A stretch of DNA of 64,000 nucleotides from G963665925 sp963678925. Its GTDB lineage: Bacteria; Bacillota; Clostridia; Peptostreptococcales; Acidaminobacteraceae. A program made the translations under genes and the position numbers. The stretch covers positions 4,588,001 through 4,652,000 of the forward strand of contig OY787533.1 of assembly GCA_963678925.1 (NCBI GenBank), given 5' to 3'. Each line of letters starts with the position of its first letter. Position 1 is the stretch's first letter. The notes beneath the pieces were generated by a model. The model made no database searches and was not told the origin of the DNA. It saw only the letters and a program-made list of their open reading frames with translations. Positions 8,894 to 15,450 of this stretch are shown piece after piece.

Positions 8894-10057
8894 TTACGCC
8901 TCCGAGTTTCTATCTTTAAGTGGGTCAACACTGGAATCTTGTGGGAAGAGTTCAATCGGCTTTTGCAGTTCAAAGGAACCCGATGCGATTTTTTCCTTAA
9001 GAACCTCTGCAATTTCCCTTGATTTCACCAGACTTGTAATTGGTGCAGTCTTGACTGGCTTTCCATCCACATCTATTTGGCCCGTCTTCAGTTCAGCGTA
9101 GCTTACACGCGCGACAACCGGTTTTGGTCCATTTGAAACGGAGTAGTCTATGACATTTGTATAAATTTCCTCATCACGGATTGCGCAGGCCTTCAGTATG
9201 TCCGTATCCAGAACGGGAATCGGAATACCGACACCTACATACATGGAACATCCATAGTTCTTAAATACAGCTGGACGAATGTAGTCTGTATTCATCTCTT
9301 TCAAATCGCCTATAAGGGCTAGTGTACCACCGGTTCCCTTTGGTATGCCATTTTCATCTCTTTCAGCAGCTGAGTTGAACTGTGTGCCTCTCCAGCTGAT
9401 ATAGCCTGTGGCGCCACCAATAAAGATTCTCGTCCCAACACCAATCGTCTTGTAGTAAGGATCGTTGAGCAGCGGACTGAGCTGACCTGAAGTCGAATAC
9501 GTCACATTTCCATGTTTAGCCTTTAGAGGTCCCATATATGTGTAAATGATCTTGTCTGATCCATTTGTAGCCGCACTGTAGTTCTGATAGCAGTTTCTTG
9601 GGTTGAACAAGTAGGCTTCATTCAGGGAGTCCAGCTTGATTTCTGCTTCCACTTCCCTATTTGGGTAGCAGTCTGTTCCCTTTCCCTTTGCTTTAAGATT
9701 TACAGATTTTCCATCAATCAAATCACAAATGACATGGGCTCCACCGTAATTGTAGCCTTCTGTTTCAGATTCCTGCGTAGCACCTATATAAGTATCTACA
9801 GCCGCAAGACCACCATATGCTTCTACATCATTCAAATGTATTTTTTCCATACGGATTGCCGGGCTGGCATGACCAAAATTAAGAAATGCGCCAGTCGAAC
9901 ACATTGGGCCGAATGTTGCTGTAGTCACAACGTCAACCTTCTCTGCCGCAGCTTCGAGTCCAATTTCATCAACAATGTCAACGATTTCTTCTGCAGTTAC
10001 GACAACTGCTTTTCCGCTTCTGATTTTTGCATTGATTTCTTCATACGTTTTTGCCAT
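8894..10057 (-). CDS. DUF39/HcyBio homocysteine biosynthesis protein
   Basis: A 387-residue protein whose whole length matches the DUF39 family: TFGPMCSTGAFLNFGH near the N-terminus, a central NYGGAHVICDLIDG block, and conserved Cys residues. In methanogens the family makes homocysteine from aspartate semialdehyde and sulfide, so homoserine activation is bypassed. It is the first gene after the SAM-I riboswitch at 10148-10246 and is coupled to the ferredoxin-type partner. GGAGG lies 7 bases before the ATG. The riboswitch fits a role in methionine supply independently of the family assignment. Confidence 0.88.
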   Translation of the reverse strand: MAKTYEEINAKIRSGKAVVVTAEEIVDIVDEIGLEAAAEKVDVVTTATFGPMCSTGAFLNFGHASPAIRMEKIHLNDVEAYGGLAAVDTYIGATQESETEGYNYGGAHVICDLIDGKSVNLKAKGKGTDCYPNREVEAEIKLDSLNEAYLFNPRNCYQNYSAATNGSDKIIYTYMGPLKAKHGNVTYSTSGQLSPLLNDPYYKTIGVGTRIFIGGATGYISWRGTQFNSAAERDENGIPKGTGGTLALIGDLKEMNTDYIRPAVFKNYGCSMYVGVGIPIPVLDTDILKACAIRDEEIYTNVIDYSVSNGPKPVVARVSYAELKTGQIDVDGKPVKTAPITSLVKSREIAEVLKEKIASGSFELQKPIELFPQDSSVDPLKDRNSEA

Positions 10058-10112
10058 AAGTACGCCTCCTGATTAGCATATTTCGAAAGTATAGGAAGTT
10101 TGACAGTATTAT

Positions 10113-10138
10113 AAAAGCCCACCTGTCAGATGGGCTTT
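10113..10138 (-). terminator. Riboswitch-controlled terminator before DUF39 gene
   Basis: On the minus strand AAAGCCCA and TGGGCTTT arms are followed by TTTATAAT. It sits just after the SAM-I aptamer and about 55 bases before the DUF39 start, as expected for an S-box expression platform. Confidence 0.88.
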
Positions 10139-10147
10139 GTCAGCATA

Positions 10148-10246
10148 CTCATCTTCCGGTTTCTACCGCTGGATTTAGCACCTTGCAGTACAAGCTGCAG
10201 GTTGCCGGACGTCATCGGGCCAGTCCCTCGGTCTCTCGTGATAAGT
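10148..10246 (-). ncRNA. SAM-I (S-box) riboswitch, gene-proximal copy
   Basis: The minus strand shows the S-box core: GAGAGACCGAGGGACTGG, then CCCGATGA, CCGGCAACC, a P3 stem, AAGGTGCTAA and the closing P1 strand GATGAG. When SAM is bound, the terminator at 10113-10138 should form and switch off the homocysteine/metF operon. I see no convincing promoter directly upstream of this copy. It is almost identical to the copy at 12210-12305. Confidence 0.95.
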
Positions 10247-10282
10247 CTGGTATTCAATTGATATTGCATGGAGCTACATTTT

Positions 10283-10375
10283 GTTGCTCATGTTCTGACA
10301 CATTCTGTACTGAGCAACCTGCGGTTGCTCATGCTCAAAGACATTTTATACAGAGCAACCTTCGGTTGCTCATGT
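10283..10375. repeat. 41-bp tandem repeat with palindromic units
   Basis: Two full copies (10283-10323, 10324-10364) and a partial third share GTTGCTCATG at the start. At each junction GAGCAACC and GGTTGCTC form an 8-bp stem with a 3-base loop. The repeat lies between the IS element and the gene-proximal riboswitch. Confidence 0.85.
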
Positions 10376-10422
10376 CGCGGGATGAACAGCTCCCTGTCAA
10401 GTAGACACGATATAATTGTATT

Positions 10423-11241
10423 CTATGCGCATTTAAAAAACTGGTTTCTAAGTTCCACGGGAGCAAGACCTCCTAGGTTCTTTTGAAACCTTTTTTCATT
10501 GTATAGTTTTATATAATCTATTACTTTTGTTTTAAGGCTTTCAAGCGAAGTGAATTTCTTGCCGATGAACATCTCTGACTTCAGACTTCCGAAGAAACCT
10601 TCCATCGGACCATTATCGATACATTTGCCAACCCGTGACATGCTATGTGTTATATCTGCAGCTTCTAGTTTGATCTTGAATGCATTTGAAGTGTAGTTAA
10701 AGCCTCTATCGCTATGCAAAAGGGGCTTTGCTCCAGGGTTATTCTCCAGAGCGCGTTCAAATGTTTTCAACACCAGCTGAGTATTGTTGGAATATGACAG
10801 TTTATAAGCCACGATACTCCGATCGTACAAGTCCAGTATTGAACAAAGATAGAGCTTGCGATGTGTCCCAGTTATTGAAAACTCGGTGATATCTGTAAGC
10901 CATTTTTCATTGGGTGTTGACGCATTAAAGTTTCGATTCAGGATGTTTTCTGCTGTATGTTCAACTCTTGTACGGGTACGATTCACTTTTTTCCTTCGGA
11001 TGCGTGCTGATATGCCTAAGAACTTCATCAACCGTCTTACATAGCTTTCGCTGTGGGCGAAGTGATTTAATCGATTGAGGAACAGAGCCATTCGTCTATA
11101 ACCGAGAATGCCATCGAATGTTGAGTGATAATCATAAATCAGGTTACACAACAACTGATCCTGTGTTTCCTTCTCAGGGACAACACGCCTTTTGTTCTTA
11201 TAGAAACCGCTTCTTGAGACGTTTAGAAGTGTACACATCAT
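10423..11241 (-). CDS. IS3-family transposase, orfB (DDE integrase)
   Basis: The catalytic half of the transposase, 272 residues from the first ATG. A short helix-turn-helix-like N-terminal part is followed by an rve integrase core with the DDE residues in WLTDITEF, LLHSDRGF and PMEGFFGSLK. The frame stays open upstream to the A9 run at 11337-11345, which is in the -1 frame relative to orfA. The active protein is therefore probably an OrfAB fusion made by ribosomal slippage. No internal stop or frameshift is seen. Confidence 0.93.
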   Translation of the reverse strand: MMCTLLNVSRSGFYKNKRRVVPEKETQDQLLCNLIYDYHSTFDGILGYRRMALFLNRLNHFAHSESYVRRLMKFLGISARIRRKKVNRTRTRVEHTAENILNRNFNASTPNEKWLTDITEFSITGTHRKLYLCSILDLYDRSIVAYKLSYSNNTQLVLKTFERALENNPGAKPLLHSDRGFNYTSNAFKIKLEAADITHSMSRVGKCIDNGPMEGFFGSLKSEMFIGKKFTSLESLKTKVIDYIKLYNEKRFQKNLGGLAPVELRNQFFKCA

Positions 11242-11300
11242 CTTTATACAGTACCCATTTTTATGGTAATGCTCTATGGTGTCATAAGCTGCTTGATTCT

Positions 11301-12002
11301 TTACTTTTGATAGCGTCTTTTCTTCTCGAACTCCTCTTTTTTTTTGAGAACTTCAATCTCAAACTCGCGCATCTTTCTGAGTTCTCTTTCCCTCTCAAGT
11401 TCGAGCTTCAGTTTTTCCATTTCACTCAAAGTGCTCTCATCAACTTCTACATTTTTACGGCCACGCTTCTTATGAACGAGACCTTCAGCGCCTTCTTTCA
11501 TATATTTGCTGACCCAGTTTCGAATGGTCGTATAGGCAATACCATATTTCTTGGAAGCTTCTTTGCTATCCATATCATTTTCCATAACCCAGTGAACAAT
11601 ATTCAAGCGTTCGTCCAGCGTTGTTTTTCTAGTTTTCATGGCAGTTTTTTCCTCTTCATGAGATTTTAACTTGTCTTCACTACCATGATAATATGCATTC
11701 ACCCAGTTGATAATAGTATTACCGGAAATATTGTACTCAGCACCGATAATTTTTGCTGAATAATTTCCACTCAGATACTTTTCTAAGATTGCTTCACGAA
11801 GTGAAGGGGAATACTTCCGTATACGCTTTAATGAATCAAAGGCTTTTTCTCCATGAAGCTTATACTTCAACCACCATTGTCTTATAGTTTCTCTATGAAC
11901 ACCTACTTCACGACCAATACTCGTATATGTGGCAGTTCCTGTTTCGTAATCCTTGCATGCTTGAAGTTTTATTTCTGAACTGATTGCTGCTTTTCTCTTC
12001 AT
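11301..12002 (-). CDS. IS3-family transposase, orfA (helix-turn-helix)
   Basis: A 233-residue DNA-binding subunit with two to three helix-turn-helix repeats (for example TYTSIGREVGVHRETIRQWW and GIAYTTIRNWV). It ends in a leucine/glutamate-rich coiled coil. This long, multi-HTH form is typical of IS150-type elements. The ATG at 12002 follows GGAGG; a longer in-frame start exists but lacks a better site. The A9 run near the 3' end (11337-11345) is a standard slippage site for -1 frameshifting into orfB. Confidence 0.92.
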   Translation of the reverse strand: MKRKAAISSEIKLQACKDYETGTATYTSIGREVGVHRETIRQWWLKYKLHGEKAFDSLKRIRKYSPSLREAILEKYLSGNYSAKIIGAEYNISGNTIINWVNAYYHGSEDKLKSHEEEKTAMKTRKTTLDERLNIVHWVMENDMDSKEASKKYGIAYTTIRNWVSKYMKEGAEGLVHKKRGRKNVEVDESTLSEMEKLKLELERERELRKMREFEIEVLKKKEEFEKKRRYQK

Positions 12003-12075
12003 TTTTCCTCCAAAGTAGATACGATACAACTTATTCGTGTCTACTTTGGAGATAGCATATCAGGACGCGCCATAT

Positions 12076-12139
12076 ACAATTTCATACATATCCATGCGGC
12101 TCTGTGCGAGCACAGCCGCATGGATATGTATGAAATTGT
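12076..12139. repeat. 64-base near-perfect inverted repeat
   Basis: Arms at 12076-12101 and 12114-12139 are perfectly complementary over 26 bases. Inner CTGTGC/GCACAG pairing leaves a 2-base loop and a 2-base bulge. There is no T-tract. It sits between the promoter-side riboswitch terminator and the IS element. It could be a miniature mobile repeat, a cruciform or an RNA hairpin. Confidence 0.85.
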
Positions 12140-12160
12140 GCATTGCTTTGTCCTACACGT

Positions 12161-12193
12161 AAAAAAACTCTCCCAGAAGTCCAGAAGAGTTTT
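12161..12193 (-). terminator. Terminator after the promoter-proximal SAM-I riboswitch
   Basis: On the minus strand AAAACTCT and AGAGTTTT arms, with an inner CTTCTGGACTTCTGGGAG region, are followed by a run of Ts. This is the normal position for the S-box expression platform. Confidence 0.88.
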
Positions 12194-12209
12194 GTACACA
12201 TCGTGTTTA

Positions 12210-12305
12210 CTCATCTCCCGGTTATACCGCTGGAATTAGCACCTTGCAATCAAGTCGCAGGTTGCCGGACGTCATCGGGCCAGTCCCTCAGTCTCTCTTC
12301 ATGAG
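12210..12305 (-). ncRNA. SAM-I (S-box) riboswitch, promoter-proximal copy
   Basis: It contains the same core as the gene-proximal copy: GAGGGACTGGCCCGATGA, CCGGCAACC, AAGGTGCTAA and closing GATGAG. Differences are concentrated in the P3/P4 loops and P1. It has its own terminator and a strong promoter upstream. No coding gene follows before the IS element. Confidence 0.95.
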
Positions 12306-12326
12306 TTTCATATTTATTTAAAAATT

Positions 12327-12354
12327 AGTATAACACCTTAAAAATCAAAGTCAA
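12327..12354 (-). promoter_or_regulatory. Sigma-A promoter upstream of the tandem riboswitch leader
   Basis: TTGACT (-35, 12349-12354) and TATACT (-10, 12327-12332) are separated by 16 bases on the minus strand. The expected start lies 15-20 bases before the riboswitch P1. It is the only convincing promoter I find for the methionine-supply operon. Confidence 0.8.
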
Positions 12355-12401
12355 GCTGTTTTTCGAAAATTCTGCGAAACGATTGTATTTGTTGAGTACT
12401 T

Positions 12402-13352
12402 CTAAGATTGTACGAAGACGAGAATACTCAGTATAATCATATAAATCACAATGGCAGACAGGATTAGGGTAAAACGATCAAGCTTTGAAAAGACATACTT
12501 GTCACGCTCAAGCGCCCCCTGCCCAGCCTCCCTGAATTTTCTGCTGAGGCTGTCAATCTCAAGCTGCATGTCGTAAAGACGCATTTCAAGTCTATCAATG
12601 GCACTGGACTGTTCAATATCCTTGATCGTTTTACTAATCAGCTCTTCTTTTATCTTGAGTAGACTTTGTGTCTGCTTATGGTCAATTTCATCCTTCTGTT
12701 CAAGAAGGAGCTGCAGCTTTCCAAGAAGCTCCGATTGTTCAAAATCAAGCATGGACTTTTCCTCAAAAGCATGTCTGATCTGGTTTATAAGCTGAGTCTG
12801 TTTCTCATCGAGTCTGGCCTTCTCATTTAGCTGCGCTTCAAGGGTATCAATGAGTTTGGTCTGTTTGGCATCTACCGCTTCGTTCTCCTTCAAGTCATTT
12901 TCAAGGGAGTGAATCCGGTTCATATTCTTTTCGCTTACTATGCGCTGTCTAAGGATGTCCTTCTTGATTTCAGACAGCATTGATTTCTGCTTTTCAGCGT
13001 CGATTTCGATACCTCTTGAGGAAAGATAAACTTCTTGAATATAGGCTCGTGCAAGCTTAATTTCCTCACAGCCGGACTTGTCCAAGGCCTTGTCCAGTTT
13101 GTTTGAAATAATACTCAGCGCCTCTGATTCCTTTATGAATACCTCGATAATCTGTTCTACAATATCAAGGGTGCAATCCGGTTTTGAAGTCATGTTGATA
13201 CATGAGTCCAATGATTTCACCAATTCCTTATGACTGCCGCCTTTAAGCAGGTCCGGATTTCCCATGTTTTCAATTATCTCAATGAGTGCATCTGCGACAC
13301 GTTCCGGTTTCAGATGATACCCCGATTTCAACACTTGATATGTACTGTTCAT
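12402..13352 (-). CDS. Tail-anchored coiled-coil protein with 21-residue repeats
   Basis: I do not recognise this 316-residue protein. Residues 1-145 are mixed helical. From about 155 to 262 it has five consecutive 21-residue units of the form xKxxxDxKQTxLIxxIxxxL (three heptads each). A single hydrophobic segment (last 23 residues, LILSAIVIYMIILSILVF) could anchor it in the membrane with the bulk in the cytoplasm. No catalytic motif is visible. The ATG at 13352 follows AGAGGTG; an upstream in-frame ATG at 13388 has no such site. It is monocistronic, upstream of the SAM-I leader. A structural or scaffolding role is a guess. Confidence 0.75.
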   Translation of the reverse strand: MNSTYQVLKSGYHLKPERVADALIEIIENMGNPDLLKGGSHKELVKSLDSCINMTSKPDCTLDIVEQIIEVFIKESEALSIISNKLDKALDKSGCEEIKLARAYIQEVYLSSRGIEIDAEKQKSMLSEIKKDILRQRIVSEKNMNRIHSLENDLKENEAVDAKQTKLIDTLEAQLNEKARLDEKQTQLINQIRHAFEEKSMLDFEQSELLGKLQLLLEQKDEIDHKQTQSLLKIKEELISKTIKDIEQSSAIDRLEMRLYDMQLEIDSLSRKFREAGQGALERDKYVFSKLDRFTLILSAIVIYMIILSILVFVQS

Positions 13353-13554
13353 TTGAACACCTCTGGAGTAATGTATTTTGGCATACAACTATCGTATTCA
13401 TTATATCAGAACAACACAAAAATTGGATTAACATTTAATTAATTTTAACGACTGCGGCTTCTAATTTTGTTAATTTCTTAACTTCGCATGGTTTTAATGC
13501 TCAACCTTTTCTGCTCACTTGTTTTTCCGATGTTTTTGCATAAAAAGTATTGCT

Positions 13555-13581
13555 TTGTCACAGACCTTATGTTACTATAAT
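13555..13581 (+). promoter_or_regulatory. Candidate promoter of the 25-residue peptide
   Basis: TTGTCA and a perfect TATAAT are separated by 15 bases, shorter than ideal. The -10 box is strong and lies about 60 bases before the peptide's start codon. Confidence 0.5.
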
Positions 13582-13639
13582 GGCAAAGGTAATCGTTAAA
13601 CAAATAACAAACAATAATACATATTGAGGAGGTCTTCTC

Positions 13640-13717
13640 TTGACCAAAACAAAGGTGGCTTACATACTTTTGTCAGCAACAATTCTCTCAGTTGTATGGT
13701 ACTTTTCAACGATATAA
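13640..13717 (+). CDS. 25-residue single-pass membrane peptide
   Basis: A GAGGAGG site is followed 7 bases later by TTG and 24 more codons up to TAA. The product starts MTKTKVAYILLSATILSVVW and ends YFSTI: a basic N-terminus followed by one hydrophobic helix. A TATAAT box lies upstream and a terminator downstream (13811-13837), so it has the layout of an independent gene. I do not recognise it. It could be a small membrane-stress peptide, a toxin of a type I system, or a leader peptide. Confidence 0.5.
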   Translation: MTKTKVAYILLSATILSVVWYFSTI

Positions 13718-13747
13718 CCTGCATGATTTACACTATTATATGTTGAT

Positions 13748-13767
13748 AACGTTCACACTGAACGTTT
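13748..13767. promoter_or_regulatory. Inverted repeat after the 25-residue peptide
   Basis: AACGTTCA and TGAACGTT arms surround 3 bases. It could be a protein-binding site or part of the peptide's mRNA structure. No T-tract follows. Confidence 0.35.
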
Positions 13768-13810
13768 CATAATACCCCAATTTCTCAATACATGCTCCAG
13801 TAAAGCATAC

Positions 13811-13837
13811 AGAGACCAGCTTCCCCAGCTGGTCTCT
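13811..13837 (+). terminator. Terminator after the 25-residue peptide
   Basis: AGAGACCAGCT and AGCTGGTCTCT form an 11-bp perfect stem with a 5-base loop, followed by CACCTTTT. Confidence 0.75.
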
Positions 13838-13898
13838 CACCTTTTACGAGGTCAGCTGGGGACTTTGCAACAACTAACAGCATATGAACAAACACCTT

Positions 13899-13927
13899 TA
13901 CCCCACTAAAACAGTGGGGTATTTTTA
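13899..13927 (+). terminator. Stem-loop with T-tract before the TtcA-like gene
   Basis: TACCCCAC and GTGGGGTA arms with a 7-base loop are followed by TTTTTATG. It lies 76 bases before the TtcA-like start. It could stop read-through from the peptide gene or attenuate the downstream gene. Confidence 0.7.
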
Positions 13928-14002
13928 TGAAATCTGTTGAATTCCTCTCCAAAAACAGATAAGATTAGCAAGGACTTAACACTAGTATTTGAGGAGGCAG
14001 TA

Positions 14003-14872
14003 ATGTCAAAGCTTTCAGGGAGCGGATGCGAGGTATTTTTTGCTGAAAACGACCGACAGCCCATACGCGATATAGAACGCAGCATAATCAAGAAATTCAG
14101 ACGTCAGACATGGACACAATTCATCAAGGCCATAAAGGAATATGAGCTCATTCAGGATGGCGATAAAATAGCCGTTGCCATTTCAGGTGGCAAGGACAGT
14201 CTCCTGCTCGCTAAAATGTTCCAGGAGCTTCACAGACATGGCATGAAGAACTTTGAGCTGGAGTTTATTGCAATGGACCCAGGATTTAATCCTGAGAACC
14301 GTGCACTACTCGAAGAGCACTGTGCGTATTTGAACATTCCAGTTAAAATATTTGAGAAAAGCATTTTTTCTGTCGTAGATGACATAGCGGACAACTACCC
14401 CTGCTACCTTTGTGCACGTATGCGCCGTGGCGCCCTTTACGCCTTTGCAAAGGAACAGGGATGCAACAAGGTTGCACTGGGCCACCACTTCGATGATGTC
14501 ATTGAAACTGTCATGATGAACGTCCTGTGCGCAGGCAAATTCATGACAATGATGCCCAAGTTGAAATCAACAAACTTCGAAGACATGGAACTCATTCGTC
14601 CCCTTTACTATCTGCGTGAAAAGGACATAAGGAAGTGGGCATCCTGGAGCGGACTCAACCCCATGAACTGCGGTTGTGTCGTTGCTGCCAAGAAAACCTC
14701 TTCAAAGCGCCGTGAGGTCAAAGAGCTCATCGAAACCCTTGGAGAATCCTTCAAGGATGTTGAAAAATCGATATTCCATTCAGCTAAGAATGTGCATCTT
14801 GATGCCATTATAGGTTGGTCTACAGACGGTGAACACCACTCATTCCTAGACGACTATGACTCCGAGGCATAA
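14003..14872 (+). CDS. TtcA-like tRNA thiolation ATPase (PP-loop family)
   Basis: A 289-residue cytoplasmic enzyme of the TtcA/TilS PP-loop superfamily. The PP-loop SGGKDS is at residues 61-66 and a CxxC pair is at about 134/137 (CYLCARMRRG), with a third Cys in MNCGC. TtcA uses such cysteines to hold an iron-sulfur cluster and makes 2-thiocytidine in tRNA. ATG at 14003 follows GAGGAGG with ideal spacing; the open frame extends 66 bases upstream without a better site. It is one of the few plus-strand genes and is convergent with the ornithine operon. The exact tRNA target is inferred from the family only. Confidence 0.85.
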   Translation: MSKLSGSGCEVFFAENDRQPIRDIERSIIKKFRRQTWTQFIKAIKEYELIQDGDKIAVAISGGKDSLLLAKMFQELHRHGMKNFELEFIAMDPGFNPENRALLEEHCAYLNIPVKIFEKSIFSVVDDIADNYPCYLCARMRRGALYAFAKEQGCNKVALGHHFDDVIETVMMNVLCAGKFMTMMPKLKSTNFEDMELIRPLYYLREKDIRKWASWSGLNPMNCGCVVAAKKTSSKRREVKELIETLGESFKDVEKSIFHSAKNVHLDAIIGWSTDGEHHSFLDDYDSEA

Positions 14873-14898
14873 GCCTAGGGCACATAATCCAAAATAAT

Positions 14899-14940
14899 AG
14901 AACGTCCAGTCTCGCAAATACCAGACTGGACGTTCTTTCA
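14899..14940 (+). terminator. Shared terminator between TtcA-like gene and ornithine operon
   Basis: AGAACGTCCAGTCT and AGACTGGACGTTCT form a 14-bp perfect stem with a loop of about 12 bases, followed by TTTCATT. It lies between convergent genes and could end transcription from both sides. Confidence 0.85.
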
Positions 14941-14961
14941 TTATAAGTGCATATTTAATGT

Positions 14962-15414
14962 TCACGAGAGCTTTTCAATGACTTCCCGTGCAACTTCTTT
15001 GACGCCTAGCCCGTGCGAAGTGTCTACATGATGGGTGCACTGTACTGTGTCCCACATCATTTTTTGCGTACTTAGCATTTTCACCGCAATACCGGGCAAT
15101 TTTCCTTGAAGCCTGTTCTCGTATCTGTCTCGTATAACATCCAGACTGGCAGAAAACTTCACCAGATGTACACCGCTTATCTGCATGAGATCTTGAACCT
15201 TTGCAGTGTCGTCCAATAAATAGATTATTGTCTCGTCATGACTGAGCACTGCGGTCTTTATCTGATCTAAAAACAGACACCAAGCTTCATTTTCATCGCT
15301 TGAAAGACGTAAATATTCCTTCCCCGTGACAATTTGAATATTAGGCCTAGAACCTATAAGTTCAGCTACACTTGACTTTCCAGTACAGCTTGGACCCATC
15401 AAAACGACTACCAC
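14962..15414 (-). CDS. Small P-loop kinase-like protein of the ornithine operon
   Basis: A 150-residue protein starting at a GTG that follows GAGGTG. The N-terminal VLMGPSCTGKSSVAELIG is a Walker A motif of the shikimate/adenylate-kinase class. A hydrophobic strand ending in IIYLLDD resembles Walker B, and RDRYENRLQGK looks like a lid region with arginines. The substrate is unknown. It follows orr by 37 bases and is the last gene of the ornithine operon, so a role in ornithine catabolism or in maintaining the B12 enzyme is possible. I do not know a characterised homologue. Confidence 0.7.
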   Translation of the reverse strand: MVVVLMGPSCTGKSSVAELIGSRPNIQIVTGKEYLRLSSDENEAWCLFLDQIKTAVLSHDETIIYLLDDTAKVQDLMQISGVHLVKFSASLDVIRDRYENRLQGKLPGIAVKMLSTQKMMWDTVQCTHHVDTSHGLGVKEVAREVIEKLS

Positions 15415-15450
15415 CTTGCCACCTCATTTCCATAAGAAACATGGTAAAGA

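Larger units (their letters stand above)
10395..12050 (-). mobile_element. IS3-family (IS150-type) insertion sequence
   Basis: An element of about 1.65 kb with two overlapping-frame transposase genes. The ends carry imperfect inverted repeats sharing AAGTAGACACGA, seen at 10399-10410 and in reverse at 12035-12046. Exact ends are uncertain by a few bases and I could not identify a target duplication. It sits between two SAM-I riboswitches in the leader of the methionine-supply operon, transcribed in the same direction as the operon. Both transposase frames are intact, so it may still be mobile. Confidence 0.9.

Noticed and set aside
10283..10375. CRISPR-like array
   Set aside because: Only two and a part copies, directly adjacent with no unique spacers, and no cas genes in the window.
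10423..12002. Broken transposase (two fragments as pseudogene)
   Set aside because: The two frames are joined through an A9 slippage site in the -1 frame, which is normal in IS3-family elements; all DDE residues are present.
10390..12055. Target-site duplication around the IS element
   Set aside because: I compared the 3-5 bases outside the likely ends and found no clear direct repeat; the exact ends are uncertain.
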